From positions 1-20,773 of the IMG/VR virus record IMGVR_UViG_3300025806_000280: a DNA stretch of 20,773 nucleotides, one strand, 5' to 3'. This DNA comes from a virus. Every line of letters begins with the position of its first letter. Position 1 is the first letter of the stretch. A program made the translations under genes and the position numbers. This document shows, one piece after another, positions 8,292-14,875 of this stretch. The notes under the pieces were generated by a model. The model made no database searches. It saw nothing but the letters and a program-made list of their open reading frames with translations, and had not been told where the DNA came from.

Positions 8292-8875
8292 ACTATATCA
8301 AAGTTATAAGCCAAAGATATTCTTGTATTTTTTTCTTCACTTCTTTCAACACAATGAGGTAAGTCAGATTTAAATATTAAAAGTCTTCCAGGTACTGGAT
8401 CGTAATAAACTGTATTAGCTGTATCTCTAGTAAATGTTTCAGATGTTGGCTCATTTACAAAAGGATCAGGAGATACTTTAAATATAATCTTAGAGGATTT
8501 TTTAACATTACTTTTTAAGAAATAAACTGCCGAAAGAGAATGTGTGTTATGTGTATGATATTCTTGAAAATCATTTTTATGATATAAACTAATCCAACCA
8601 TTAACACATTTAAAATTGTTTTTATAATTTAGGTTATTTGAATATTCTTTTACTTGATTTAAGATCCAGTTATTTAAAGGTTTAAAATTATCGTCTAAAG
8701 AAATATCATAAGTATTTAAAGTATTATATGTTTTTTTAGATATCCAAGCTTTGCCACCAGATCTAATCTTCTTACTAACTTTAATGCATTCTTTAATTAA
8801 CTTATTTTGAATTTCTTTGTGTTCTGGATTATCAACATAACCTACAATTTTTGGCGACCACTTTTCAAATATCAT
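8288..8875 (-). CDS. 2OG-Fe(II) oxygenase, HxH type (195 aa)
   Basis: Predicted non-haem iron dioxygenase using 2-oxoglutarate and O2, probably hydroxylating an unknown substrate. The triad is seen as H107-T-H109 in YHTHNTHSLSAVYFLK, H174 in FKSDLPHCV, and R185 in RISLAYNF as the likely 2-oxoglutarate anchor. The PGRLLIFKS-x-LPH pattern is that of the TIGR02466/PF13759 group (usual length near 200), where the first motif is HxH rather than HxD. The N-terminal 90 residues are helical. It has no Shine-Dalgarno site, and its ATG overlaps the preceding stop by four bases. Substrate unknown; the family identification is strong. Confidence 0.88.
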   Translation of the reverse strand: MIFEKWSPKIVGYVDNPEHKEIQNKLIKECIKVSKKIRSGGKAWISKKTYNTLNTYDISLDDNFKPLNNWILNQVKEYSNNLNYKNNFKCVNGWISLYHKNDFQEYHTHNTHSLSAVYFLKSNVKKSSKIIFKVSPDPFVNEPTSETFTRDTANTVYYDPVPGRLLIFKSDLPHCVERSEEKNTRISLAYNFDIV

Positions 8876-9330
8876 AATTTATTATACCAAGCAACTATTA
8901 CATATCTTTTTCCTTTTAATAACTCAGTTACCATATGTTTTTTTTCTGAATAAAATTTTACTATTTTTCCTATTTCTGGTTCTATAGTTTTATTTTCAAC
9001 AATAGTTCTACCACCTTCGTAATTTTTATTTAGATATGTTATTGTAGTAATATCATAATTGAACTGATCATCTTTATATCCATTATCTATATGCCAATCA
9101 TGTAATTCACCTATTGGCCAAAAAACAATTTCAATATTTTTTATATAATAATCTTTAAAAAGTAATTGATATTTTTTTAATAATTTTTTAATCTTTAAAT
9201 CATTTATATTTTTTAATTTTAAAATATGTCTTTTAGAATGTATTTCAGTTTTATTAAAATTATTATTAATAGTATCAATACAATATTTACAAATGTCTTT
9301 ACTTAAAAAGTTTTTATTTTCTTCTATCAT
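8872..9330 (-). CDS. 2OG-Fe(II) oxygenase, HxD prolyl-4-hydroxylase-like (152 aa)
   Basis: Compact member, 152 residues, close to a bare catalytic core. The triad is H80-I-D82 (in HDWHIDNG), H132 (KKHMV) and R142 (KRYVIVAWY). The glycine pair after YLNKNYEGG (about 105-107), followed by TIEPEIGKIVKFYSEKKH, is the classical prolyl-hydroxylase/PKHD core: strand, GG, turn, G-x-hydrophobic, H. No signal peptide. Gene is extremely AT-rich, with Ile/Asn/Lys codons dominating. It is coupled by ATGA to both neighbours, and the nearest GGAG upstream is about 15 bases from the ATG, too far to be a normal ribosome site. Substrate unknown. Confidence 0.88.
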   Translation of the reverse strand: MIEENKNFLSKDICKYCIDTINNNFNKTEIHSKRHILKLKNINDLKIKKLLKKYQLLFKDYYIKNIEIVFWPIGELHDWHIDNGYKDDQFNYDITTITYLNKNYEGGRTIVENKTIEPEIGKIVKFYSEKKHMVTELLKGKRYVIVAWYNKL

Positions 9331-9971
9331 TTTAAATGTAAATACGCTCCACTATCTTTCTGATAGATATCTCCTATAGGATATAAATTAAACGCAATAG
9401 ATTTTCTCATTATATGAGATTCATTTTTTAAAACTTTATGATGCATTTCACTAGGAAAAATTATAAGTAACCCATCGACAGGTTTAAATCTCCAAGAACG
9501 AGAATTATAAATATTGAATTCTTTTTTATCTAAAAGGTATCTAATATCCGTATAATCTTGAAATGCTATATCACCTGAATTTTCGTCTACATGTAAATAT
9601 AAAATACCACTGAACATAGAATTTGCATGAGCGTGAAAATTTGTTTCTGCTCCTGGTTCAGAAACTACTGACCAAGATGTGGAGAAATCAAACTTCTGTT
9701 CATATTTCAAAACTTCTTTTGTAAATATATAAAATTCTTCTAATATTTTATTTTTTAAAAATTTAAGTTTAGGTTTTTTTAGTAGCTGTTTTTCTTTTGA
9801 AGTTAAGGAAGGTTTTTTTATATCGTAAGCATAATCTTTTTTGTGCCCAGAGTTAATCCAATTTGTATCACAGATTTTATCTACGGCCGAAATGCTTTTC
9901 TTTAAATCAAGTTCTATTACTTTTGTATAAAATACTTTTGAAAAAAGAGGATAAATGTTTCCTTGGTTCAT
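9327..9971 (-). CDS. 2OG-Fe(II) oxygenase, HxH type (214 aa)
   Basis: Resembles the TIGR02466/PF13759 group. The triad is H113-A-H115 within FHAHANSMFSGILYLH, H177 or H178 in FPSEMHHKV, and R189 before SIAFNLYP. The HAHxNSxxSG-x-LYL signature is textbook for this group. The N-terminal 90 residues hold a conserved-looking start IYPLFSKVFYTKVIE, where phage and bacterial relatives also begin with a short FP-type strand. It differs clearly from the 8288 and 11093 products, so these three are diverged relatives rather than fresh copies. ATGA overlap at each end; no ribosome site. Substrate unknown. Confidence 0.88.
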   Translation of the reverse strand: MNQGNIYPLFSKVFYTKVIELDLKKSISAVDKICDTNWINSGHKKDYAYDIKKPSLTSKEKQLLKKPKLKFLKNKILEEFYIFTKEVLKYEQKFDFSTSWSVVSEPGAETNFHAHANSMFSGILYLHVDENSGDIAFQDYTDIRYLLDKKEFNIYNSRSWRFKPVDGLLIIFPSEMHHKVLKNESHIMRKSIAFNLYPIGDIYQKDSGAYLHLK

Positions 9972-10618
9972 TTTTTAAATACATTATTTTGACCTAACAT
10001 ATGTTTTTTCAAATCTGGTCTAGTGTAACCTTCTGGTAATCCTGGGAAACCTCTTTCATCAAATTCTAAATGTTTATTATTAGGGTTTGTATAATGTAAA
10101 AAAACTTGCACACAAAAGTCTTGCTGTAATTCATCTCTCCAATGTTCTAATTCACAGCCTTTATAAATAGCAAGATCACCTTCATTTAAAATAACCTTTT
10201 TTATTTTTTGTTCTTTATCTTTAAAATATATAGGCCATTTGGAGCCATATAAATTTAATGTAGCAGAAACTTCACAAGACTCTCTATCTTTATGTTTCTT
10301 TAAAACATCTCCTTTTTTGTAAATTCTTACATAAGAATAAGTTGGTAGTAATTTTTTATTTGTTTTTTTTTCAATAAGAGGATGTAAATTTAATAATAAA
10401 GTTTCAGCAAAAATATCTGAATAACAAGAATAAGACAAAGGAGCTTGAGGATCAGTCCAAACACCCCAAGTTTTTTCATATGAAGGAATAAATCCATCTT
10501 GAAAAAGTTTAGCAGCTACATGTTGTTTTAAAAAAATATAATCGGTGAACATAGAAGCTATATTTTTATCTACAGCTTTTTTAACAACTTTATATTTCAT
10601 ATCATCAAATTTTTTCAT
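9968..10618 (-). CDS. 2OG-Fe(II) oxygenase, T4-like cyanophage type (216 aa)
   Basis: The pattern PTYSYVRIYKKGDVLKKH followed by KDRESCEVSATLNL is a hallmark of an oxygenase group common in marine T4-like phages. Metal ligands are H109-K-D111 and H159 (in GCELEHWRD). The 2-oxoglutarate contact is less obvious: R161 directly follows, or a polar residue in QVFLHY (171-176) may serve. Residues 36-70 (FIPSYEKTWGVWTDPQ) form the typical substrate-side lid region of these proteins. The C-terminal 40 residues (FDERGFPGLPEGY) extend beyond the core and are Pro/Gly-rich. Its start overlaps the upstream stop by one base (TAATG). Substrate unknown. Confidence 0.87.
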   Translation of the reverse strand: MKKFDDMKYKVVKKAVDKNIASMFTDYIFLKQHVAAKLFQDGFIPSYEKTWGVWTDPQAPLSYSCYSDIFAETLLLNLHPLIEKKTNKKLLPTYSYVRIYKKGDVLKKHKDRESCEVSATLNLYGSKWPIYFKDKEQKIKKVILNEGDLAIYKGCELEHWRDELQQDFCVQVFLHYTNPNNKHLEFDERGFPGLPEGYTRPDLKKHMLGQNNVFKK

Positions 10619-11100
10619 TAGAAATAATTAAAATTAATGTTTACTCTTATTTTTTCATCAGAGCAATAAGTAGATGCGTGTTCTAATTTAGAATTAAAAA
10701 TTAATAATCTATTGGCCTTGCTCTCTACTGTTTTACCATTTTTAAAAACGGTAGGCCCATTATTATCATTTAAATAAAACAATGCATTCTTATGTTCGTA
10801 TTCAAAATCTTTATGAAAATTGTTTTGCACTTTCTTTCCTAAGTTTGGATATAAATTTCCTTTCACTCGTACTATAGCATTTGGTTTTAAAATATCAAGT
10901 ATAGGATGTATTAAATTAAAATATTGACTATTTGAAGTATGGTTTTCATAAAATAAATGAGTAAAGTAAAATAACTTATCTTTTTGAGTTTCCGCAGTAA
11001 CTGTTGATGAATAGAACCAAGGAAAATGTTTACTCATCATTAATAATTGTAAATCTTTAAAAGATTCTTTTTCTATTGCGTTGTCTATTATTTTAAACAT
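10618..11100 (-). CDS. 2OG-Fe(II) oxygenase, HxD type (160 aa)
   Basis: 160 residues of a type I recognise from cyanophages: FPWFYSSTVT (26-35), YFTHLFY (45-51), RVKGNLYPN (78-86), then the core. Ligands are H96-K-D98 (NNFHKDFEYE), H141 (KLEHAS) and R152 (EKIRVNINFNYF). The pattern LFYLNDNNGPTVFKNGKTV and NRLLIFNSKLEH fits the double-stranded beta-helix with a short metal loop. The close match of the whole length to the phage type argues it is functional. It overlaps the upstream gene by eight bases with only a weak GGAA before the ATG. Substrate unknown. Confidence 0.88.
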   Translation of the reverse strand: MFKIIDNAIEKESFKDLQLLMMSKHFPWFYSSTVTAETQKDKLFYFTHLFYENHTSNSQYFNLIHPILDILKPNAIVRVKGNLYPNLGKKVQNNFHKDFEYEHKNALFYLNDNNGPTVFKNGKTVESKANRLLIFNSKLEHASTYCSDEKIRVNINFNYF

Positions 11101-11731
11101 ATTGTATATTCCAATGTATAAATCTAAATGGTTCTAAACCTGGGTCTACTGTAAATTCGTGATTAAAATATCCAGGAAAAATAATCATATCTCCTGGTTT
11201 TATTTTATAGTGTACAGATTCTGATCCTGATGAAATTTTATTTTTATCCAGTAAAGGTAGTTTAGTCATTACGGCTCCAGGTCTTGGATCGTAAAAACGA
11301 GGAAAAGAAGTAAGCTCTGAACATTTTAAAAAATAAAAACCAGATACATGTTGATTCCAATGAGAATGTGCTGAATGATGTCCTCCTCCTAATTTTGAAA
11401 ACTCTTGTACCCATAACTCATTTAAACTTATCTTTTTGTGTTGTATATCAAAACCGCAATCATTAATAAAATGATTACTATGATCAACAATTTTATCAAT
11501 AAAAAATTTAAAATTATTATCCAAAATTAAAGAAGTCGAATGGTAACTTGAACCAAAAGAGTTTTTTAATTTTTTAGGAATCGTCTTATCTAATTTTATT
11601 CTTTCTTTATCTCTTTTAATAGAATCTTTAATATAAGGATCTGTTAATTGATTTAACTGATTAACATGTTGAAGAATATTTACTTTAAACACTGGAGTAC
11701 TAAATAATTCATCTTTAAATATTTTTTGCAT
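11093..11731 (-). CDS. 2OG-Fe(II) oxygenase, HxH type (212 aa)
   Basis: TIGR02466/PF13759-like. Ligands are H122-S-H124 (in AHSHWNQHVSGFYFLK), H191 (PGYFNHEFTV) and R203 (PFRFIHWN). The run GGGHHSAHSH (115-124) is unusually histidine-rich. A DPRPGAV motif (148-154) and KPGDMIIFPGYFNH (178-191) complete the core. The start is well supported, being the only island gene with a clear ribosome site (GGAGATAAA directly before ATG). It may therefore be an internal ribosome entry point restarting translation for the downstream six genes. Substrate unknown. Confidence 0.88.
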   Translation of the reverse strand: MQKIFKDELFSTPVFKVNILQHVNQLNQLTDPYIKDSIKRDKERIKLDKTIPKKLKNSFGSSYHSTSLILDNNFKFFIDKIVDHSNHFINDCGFDIQHKKISLNELWVQEFSKLGGGHHSAHSHWNQHVSGFYFLKCSELTSFPRFYDPRPGAVMTKLPLLDKNKISSGSESVHYKIKPGDMIIFPGYFNHEFTVDPGLEPFRFIHWNIQYV

Positions 11732-11732
11732 T

Positions 11733-12305
11733 TTATCTCCAATTAGGTCCTGTTAACCACACAACTAAACTGTAACGTATTCCTTTTTTTACAGGAGCTA
11801 CTTTATGACATTGAAAAGACGGAAAAACTAAACAAGAACCTTTTTCACTAATTTCTTTCATTTCATATATTCTATCTTTTTTTGGTTTATCATGGAATTT
11901 AAATAAAAATTCACCTCCAGTGTAATCAGAAGGATTAGACAAATTTAAAGAAAAAGATAATTTTCTATTTCTATTTGATTTAAAACTATCGCGGTGAAAG
12001 TCATAAAATTGTTTTTTTGTATACATAGTAAATTGAGCTTTTAAATCTAAATTTAAATCTAACTCAAAGTTCCAGTTTGCTTTTTGATTAGCATTATGCA
12101 TTAACTCTTTTATAGGTTCTAGTATGTTTTTATCCTGTAACCAAACTATTGTTGATTCTCTAACTTTTTTATCGTAAACAGGTCGACCGTCTTGACCTAT
12201 CATTCCTTGTATTTTTTGTTGTGATAAACCTTTTTCAATAACATAATCACAGAACTGCTCTGTAAATAATTTTCTATAATAATAATAATCGTTATTCGTA
12301 AACAT
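11733..12305 (-). CDS. PKHD-type 2OG-Fe(II) hydroxylase (190 aa)
   Basis: The most classical member. Ligands are H104-R-D106 (YDFHRDSF), H167 (FPSFQCHKVAPV) and R177 (KKGIRYSLVVWLTGP). The GG at 130-131 (YTGGEFLFKF) and the strand SFSLNLSNP match PKHD-type hydroxylases closely. In bacteria such enzymes act on protein side chains or small molecules; the phage substrate is unknown. Residues 30-60 (GQDGRPVYDKKVREST, VWLQDK) correspond to the usual N-terminal RxS...W element. It is separated from the next gene by one base and starts at a TAATG overlap. Prolyl or similar hydroxylation of a protein is the best guess. Confidence 0.9.
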   Translation of the reverse strand: MFTNNDYYYYRKLFTEQFCDYVIEKGLSQQKIQGMIGQDGRPVYDKKVRESTIVWLQDKNILEPIKELMHNANQKANWNFELDLNLDLKAQFTMYTKKQFYDFHRDSFKSNRNRKLSFSLNLSNPSDYTGGEFLFKFHDKPKKDRIYEMKEISEKGSCLVFPSFQCHKVAPVKKGIRYSLVVWLTGPNWR

Positions 12306-12844
12306 TATATTTCAAAATAGTTATTAACTAAATAAAATCCATTTAATTTAGAAATATTTTTAGTTATCTCAAAATTTAAATGAGAAGGAAACATTACAAA
12401 GCAATTATTTTTTAAAGGATATCTTGCATGTAAGTTAACTCTTTTTTTATTGTTGTGGTAAATAATTACTTCTGAACTTTTGTTTTCTAATTCAACACCA
12501 TAGATCATAGTATAAACTGGAGATCCTTCAATATCATAAGGATTAAAATAATTATTTTTTTGAATATTGTCATCTTGTTTTAAGATAAAACTAAAACTTT
12601 CTTTTAACACTAAAGATGATTTACCTTTTTGCTGAAGTTTGAAAAAATCACTAATATAAGAATTTAAAAAAGATAAATGAATTGTATGATTTAATGGCTG
12701 TACTGGTGTTTTTTTATTTTTACTTTTTTCTAAATAGCCATACATCATGGCATATTTTATTTGTTCTCTATGTATTTCATATCCTTTAGGACAGTTTACA
12801 CCACCGTAATAAACAGCTTCTTCATTGAGTATTTCTTTATACAT
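12305..12844 (-). CDS. Degenerate 2OG oxygenase-like protein lacking the metal triad (179 aa)
   Basis: Same size and position as its neighbours, and the C-terminal part follows the beta-helix pattern (PVYTMIYGVELENKSS, NNCFVMFPSHLNFEI, NGFYLVNNYFEI). The catalytic residues are absent. Where HxH is expected the sequence reads N-P-Y (101-103), the distal His of FPSxLxH is Phe158, and no Arg lies in the last strand. The frame is intact with no stop, so it is kept as a protein. It may be a non-catalytic partner, a binding jelly-roll, or a decaying paralogue. Alternatively it may be a different protein that only resembles the fold. Start and stop are coupled to both neighbours. Confidence 0.72.
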   Translation of the reverse strand: MYKEILNEEAVYYGGVNCPKGYEIHREQIKYAMMYGYLEKSKNKKTPVQPLNHTIHLSFLNSYISDFFKLQQKGKSSLVLKESFSFILKQDDNIQKNNYFNPYDIEGSPVYTMIYGVELENKSSEVIIYHNNKKRVNLHARYPLKNNCFVMFPSHLNFEITKNISKLNGFYLVNNYFEI

Positions 12845-12845
12845 T

Positions 12846-13514
12846 TCAATATCTTATACACTCAGACGCGTGAAATTTCAATGGTTGATTATCCACTCTT
12901 TTAACAAATTCAAAAAAAGTAACCAAAGTTAGACGTTCTTTATTATCGTTTCCATAATTATCAACTCCATGATATTGAGAACCATCAAATAATATCATCC
13001 TGTTTTTTTTAGCTTTTAACTCTAATACTTTTTCATAGCTATTATGATTTTCTTTAATTGCTTTCTTAAATTCTTTTGTTCTTTTTTTATTAGGATTTAA
13101 ATAATTTTCTTTTTGTGTTTCTTTATAAAAATTATTTTTCACAGGATCTTTTAATTGATATATGCAAGTTCCATTATTATCTTCATCACTTAAATAAACA
13201 ACAGAAGTAAACTCATGACTTAAGTCTTGATGAATAAATCCTTTTTCAGGATACTCAGATGGTTTTATTTTTTGAAAATACTGTGTAGCTTGCCATTCTA
13301 AACAAGAATCTTTATTAACATCATTAGGGTATAAAGCAGCTATAATTTTTTCAGTAGTTTTTTGAAAAAAATTTGGATCAAATTGATGTGTGCTTATAGT
13401 TCTGGTTCCAGGCCAAGTTCCTTTACCAGGTAAAAATTTTAAAGATTTAGAATACTCTATAACTGAGTTTGGGTTAACAAAAAATTTATCAATGGTTAGC
13501 GTTGGCCAAATCAA
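12846..13514 (-). CDS. DUF6445-like 2OG-Fe(II) oxygenase-fold protein (222 aa)
   Basis: The start of the protein (TIDKFFVNPNSVIEYSKSL, then TWPGTRT at 33-39) is the signature of the DUF6445 group: a D-x-F/Y-x-N-P element followed by a PG-R motif. Ligands are H95-Q-D97 (GFIHQDLSH), H182 (GSQYHGV) and R194 (ERLTLVTFFEF). A lysine-rich insert at about 125-165 stretches the metal-side loop compared with neighbours. First gene of the island; a GGAG lies about 18 bases from the ATG, so the real initiation signal is unclear. Three bases separate it from the upstream stop. Function unknown; an oxygenase is likely. Confidence 0.85.
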   Translation of the reverse strand: MIWPTLTIDKFFVNPNSVIEYSKSLKFLPGKGTWPGTRTISTHQFDPNFFQKTTEKIIAALYPNDVNKDSCLEWQATQYFQKIKPSEYPEKGFIHQDLSHEFTSVVYLSDEDNNGTCIYQLKDPVKNNFYKETQKENYLNPNKKRTKEFKKAIKENHNSYEKVLELKAKKNRMILFDGSQYHGVDNYGNDNKERLTLVTFFEFVKRVDNQPLKFHASECIRY

Positions 13515-13517
13515 AAA

Positions 13518-13922
13518 TTATATTGCGCTCCACCCTTGTGTATTGTCAACTTGATATGCTGATTCATCCCATCTGTATGCTGTATAAGTTTCATCATCTG
13601 ATGGATATGGTACTGGGGACTCATATTTTCCAGTAGTATTATTCATAGTCCAGCTTGGAAAAGGTTGTACACTATCTTTAAAAATATCTAGTTCAGGGTC
13701 GTACTTTAATCCTGGTCCTGCGAAATTAGCTCTGTAAGGTGTACCACCTAATAAATGAACTCCTTTAGAAGTATTAAAAGAAGTTTTTTTCCATAAAGGC
13801 CAATTGTGATGTTTAGTTAGATAAGCAACACCTGTTGCTTCATCATCATTAGAAATATCGTCTTGTAATGGAGTTACCCATAAAACATTATTATCTGAAT
13901 CTAATTTTGCAAAATGTGCCAT
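13518..13922 (-). CDS. Conserved marine-phage tail-associated protein (MAHFAKL family, 134 aa)
   Basis: 134 residues. The pattern MAHFAKLDSDNNVLWV, HHNWPLWKKTSFNT, GGTPYRANFAGPGLKYD, QPFPSWTMN and YRWDESAYQV is one I recognise from many T4-like cyanophage and pelagiphage genomes, usually near fibre genes and without a proven role. Tryptophan and proline are frequent, and the fold is probably mixed beta. It overlaps the upstream stop by TAATG and has no Shine-Dalgarno site, so its level should follow the poly-glycine gene. It could be a fibre tip cap, a chaperone or an oxygenase target; none of these is shown. Confidence 0.82.
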   Translation of the reverse strand: MAHFAKLDSDNNVLWVTPLQDDISNDDEATGVAYLTKHHNWPLWKKTSFNTSKGVHLLGGTPYRANFAGPGLKYDPELDIFKDSVQPFPSWTMNNTTGKYESPVPYPSDDETYTAYRWDESAYQVDNTQGWSAI

Positions 13923-14863
13923 TATGCTATGTACGTCCCTGGTGAATTAAATACGTGAATAGTGTCATCTCCAGAAGTTGAAGTGCATCCACCTGATCCA
14001 TTTGAATCTGCTGTTACTCTTCTGATTACAACTTTTCCAGAACCACCTGCTCCAGCATTTGGAGCACCACTTCCGCCAGCAGCTCCGCCGCCACCGCCTT
14101 GGTTTGTTCCTCCAGCTTGTCCTACAGCTCTTTGTCCTGCAGCTCCGCCGCCAGAACCTCCTGGACTTCCTATTGGATTTCCTTGAACAGAATCTCCGCC
14201 TCCTGCACCGCCTCCTGAAAAAGCTAAAGGTGAACCTGTTATAGTACTTGTTGTTCCTGATCCTCCTGGTCCACCTGATCCTGGGGGTGAGTTTGCATTA
14301 GTTCCAACACTGCCAGCTCCGCCGCCACCGCCTCCAGTTTGGTTGTTAAAAGTTGAGTGAGGATTAGTTCCTCCGTTATTTCCTTGTGAAGGTGATGTTG
14401 GAGGTGAGTTACCTGCACCACCATCTAAAACATCTGCTGGTTGTGATCCTCCTGCTGGACTTGGATTTTGATATCGTCCAACTCCTCCTCCTGATCCACC
14501 ATCCTGTGCTTTAAATGGTGAAGCACAAGCTGGTCCGGCACTGCCAGGACCTCCATTGCCTCCTGATCCGCCTCCTGCTGATGTAATAGTATCAAAAGTT
14601 GAGGGATTACCGTTATTGTTTGCTGAGTTAATTGTACAAGCAGGGCCTGCCATTGGTGTTGCGCCTGCACCTACTGTAATTGCGTATGATGTACCGCCAA
14701 CAACTTCATAAGTTTTACAAGCTATTGTACGAAAGCCTCCGCCCCCACCTCCGCCGCCTTGGGAGTGTCCACCGGATCCTCCGCCAGCTACGACTAAATA
14801 TCTTACGTTATAAGGTGATCCTCCACCTCCAGCTCCGAAACCTAATACTTGATATCCAAACAT
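13922..14863 (-). CDS. Poly-glycine tail tip/adhesin-like protein (Gly_rich_2 type, 313 aa)
   Basis: 313 residues. Starts with a short beta hairpin (YNVRYLVVAGGGSGG) followed by long runs of Gly, Ser and Asn with up to eight Gly in succession (about 36-43). Pro is interspersed as GPG, SPP and PSP. The final part returns to beta (KVVIRRVTA) and a DTIHVFNSPGTYI ending. The YLVVAGGGSGG plus YxITVGAG pattern belongs to the glycine-rich (Gly_rich_2/PF21722-type) group of phage tail proteins, which may pack as poly-glycine helices at tail tips. AGGAG lies 8 bases before the ATG. It is GC-rich for this genome because of its Gly codons. It is a plausible receptor-binding protein and a plausible oxygenase substrate (many Pro), but neither is proven. 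Confidence 0.85.
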   Translation of the reverse strand: MFGYQVLGFGAGGGGSPYNVRYLVVAGGGSGGHSQGGGGGGGGFRTIACKTYEVVGGTSYAITVGAGATPMAGPACTINSANNNGNPSTFDTITSAGGGSGGNGGPGSAGPACASPFKAQDGGSGGGVGRYQNPSPAGGSQPADVLDGGAGNSPPTSPSQGNNGGTNPHSTFNNQTGGGGGGAGSVGTNANSPPGSGGPGGSGTTSTITGSPLAFSGGGAGGGDSVQGNPIGSPGGSGGGAAGQRAVGQAGGTNQGGGGGAAGGSGAPNAGAGGSGKVVIRRVTADSNGSGGCTSTSGDDTIHVFNSPGTYIA

Positions 14864-14875
14864 ATTTTATTCTCC

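Larger units (their letters stand above)
8288..13514 (-). other. Island of nine coupled 2OG-Fe(II) oxygenase-type genes
   Basis: Nine consecutive same-strand genes of 152-222 codons have junctions of -8 to +1 bases: ATGA overlaps at 8872, 9327 and 9968, and TAATG at 10618 and 12305. Eight keep a complete double-stranded beta-helix metal triad and one has lost it. Five use HxD and three use HxH. The island sits between the fibre/poly-glycine genes and the tail hub gene. It is distinctly AT-richer than its flanks; by hand count 9121-9240 has 11 G/C in 120 bases, against 30 in 60 for 16021-16080. Only the gene starting at 11731 has a clear Shine-Dalgarno site. Confidence 0.85.

Noticed and set aside
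8288-13514. Oxygenases as DNA-base modifiers of the TET/JBP type or AlkB-type repair enzymes
   Set aside because: No AlkB or TET/JBP signature is visible; the subfamilies (PKHD, TIGR02466-like, DUF6445) and tail location point elsewhere. Not excluded experimentally.
8288-13514. Recent tandem duplication as origin of the island
   Set aside because: Members differ in size, motif type (HxD versus HxH) and flanking elements; only the three HxH members look distantly related to one another.
13962-14244. Proline-rich and Leu/Arg-rich plus-strand frames opposite the poly-glycine gene
   Set aside because: The complement of Gly codons gives Pro codons, so this is an expected shadow of the glycine-rich gene.
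14239-14670. Gln-rich minus-strand frames inside the poly-glycine gene
   Set aside because: Shifted-frame reading of the same Gly-rich DNA; no start signals and no independent support.
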